This document shows, piece by piece, positions 5,623 through 6,000 of a stretch of 6,000 bases of DNA. The stretch comes from DATDOO01 sp035293245 (lineage in GTDB: Bacteria; Pseudomonadota; Gammaproteobacteria; Methylococcales; Methylococcaceae): positions 1 to 6,000 of the forward strand of contig DATDOO010000166.1 in assembly GCA_035293245.1 (NCBI GenBank), given 5' to 3'. The translations under genes were made by a program, and so were the position numbers. The notes under the pieces were generated by a model, which searched no databases, was not told the DNA's origin, and saw only the letters and a program-made list of their open reading frames with translations. Each line of letters starts with the position of its first letter. Within the stretch, counting starts at the first letter, position 1.

Positions 5623-6000
5623 GGCGGACGCCAGCCAAACGATGGGCGTTGAGAAAATCTCCGGCGGCGAGGCGCCGCCCTCCGGGGAGTTGCACCTCCA
5701 GCAGACGCAGCCATCCTTCGCCGGTCGCCACCTCCGCGAGTTTCTCCCGGACGCGAACCGTGCCGGGTGCCGCATCCGCCGTGTCCGGCAGCGCCTCGGC
5801 GCGCCAGACGCGCAGCGTGTCGCCCCGAAAAACCGTCTCCGCCACCGGCCAGGGGTTGAAGGCCCGCACCTGGCGCTCGATGTGCGCGGCGGGCCGGTTC
5901 CAGTCGATGGAGGCCTCTTCCTTGCGCAGTTTTTCCGCATAGGTGACGCGCGTTTCGTCCTGGGGTACCGCGGGAATGCGGTTCTCCAGCAGGTCGGGAA
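5603..6000 (-). CDS. fmt: Methionyl-tRNA formyltransferase, C-terminal part
   Basis: Fmt formylates the methionine on initiator tRNA using 10-formyl-tetrahydrofolate, which commits it to translation initiation. Only the last 131 residues are in the window, about 40 percent of a usual 310-residue protein; the catalytic formyltransferase domain lies beyond the high-coordinate edge. Visible are the end of the first domain and linker (YAEKLRKEEASIDWNRPA, followed by IERQVRAFNPWP), which is strongly characteristic of Fmt, and the C-terminal tRNA-binding domain with PGTV, EVATGEGWLRLLEVQLPGG and the final DFLNAHRL. The stop is TAA at 5605-5603. Rather short spacing between PGTV and VATG is within normal variation. 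The downstream rsmB start lies inside this gene, the common fmt-rsmB pairing. In most Proteobacteria def (peptide deformylase) precedes fmt; it would be outside this window. Confidence 0.95.
   Translation of the reverse strand, partial: PDLLENRIPAVPQDETRVTYAEKLRKEEASIDWNRPAAHIERQVRAFNPWPVAETVFRGDTLRVWRAEALPDTADAAPGTVRVREKLAEVATGEGWLRLLEVQLPGGRRLAAGDFLNAHRLAGVRLGIPAA

Noticed and set aside
5623..5940. N-terminal extension of rsmB to 5940
   Set aside because: The extra residues are fmt read out of frame, and the family length fits the start at 5622.

Overview
This GC-rich window carries one block of genes, all on the minus strand. Read from high to low coordinates, the order is: the end of fmt (methionyl-tRNA formyltransferase), rsmB/sun (16S rRNA cytosine-5 methyltransferase), a small exported DUF4390-type protein, an NtrY-type membrane histidine kinase, a non-coding spacer of 448 bases, and most of an NtrX-type response regulator that runs off the low-coordinate end. 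The order fmt-rsmB-DUF4390-ntrY-ntrX is, from general knowledge, characteristic of Beta- and some Gammaproteobacteria. The genus cannot be named from the sequence. The NtrX wording near its end (LRNYPWPGNVRELKNL) leans towards Gammaproteobacteria, but this is a weak impression.

Layout. 6000-5603 holds the C-terminal 131 residues of Fmt. 5622-4321 holds RsmB, which overlaps the fmt end and probably starts at TTG. 4324-3767 holds the DUF4390 protein, joined to rsmB by a GTGA start/stop overlap. 3785-1569 holds the NtrY-like kinase, whose start overlaps the previous gene by 19 bases. 1568-1121 is spacer. 1120-1 holds NtrX, without its C-terminal DNA-binding part. The first four genes overlap one another and look like one transcription and translation unit: initiator-tRNA formylation, ribosomal RNA modification, an exported protein of unknown role, and a membrane sensor.

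The most unusual part is the spacer between ntrY and ntrX. Partner kinase and regulator genes are normally adjacent or overlapping, but here they are separated by a run of about nine short inverted repeats (about 1285-1520). These include perfect 10-bp and 9-bp stems and resemble a dispersed intergenic repeat. A consensus-like TATAAT box lies close upstream of ntrX, so ntrX may have acquired its own promoter. The NtrX ATPase domain lacks the GAFTGA sigma-54 contact loop and one of the two arginine-finger positions, so it is probably not a classical sigma-54 activator. The rest of the window is ordinary core genome. I found no tRNA, rRNA, CRISPR array, transposase or phage gene.
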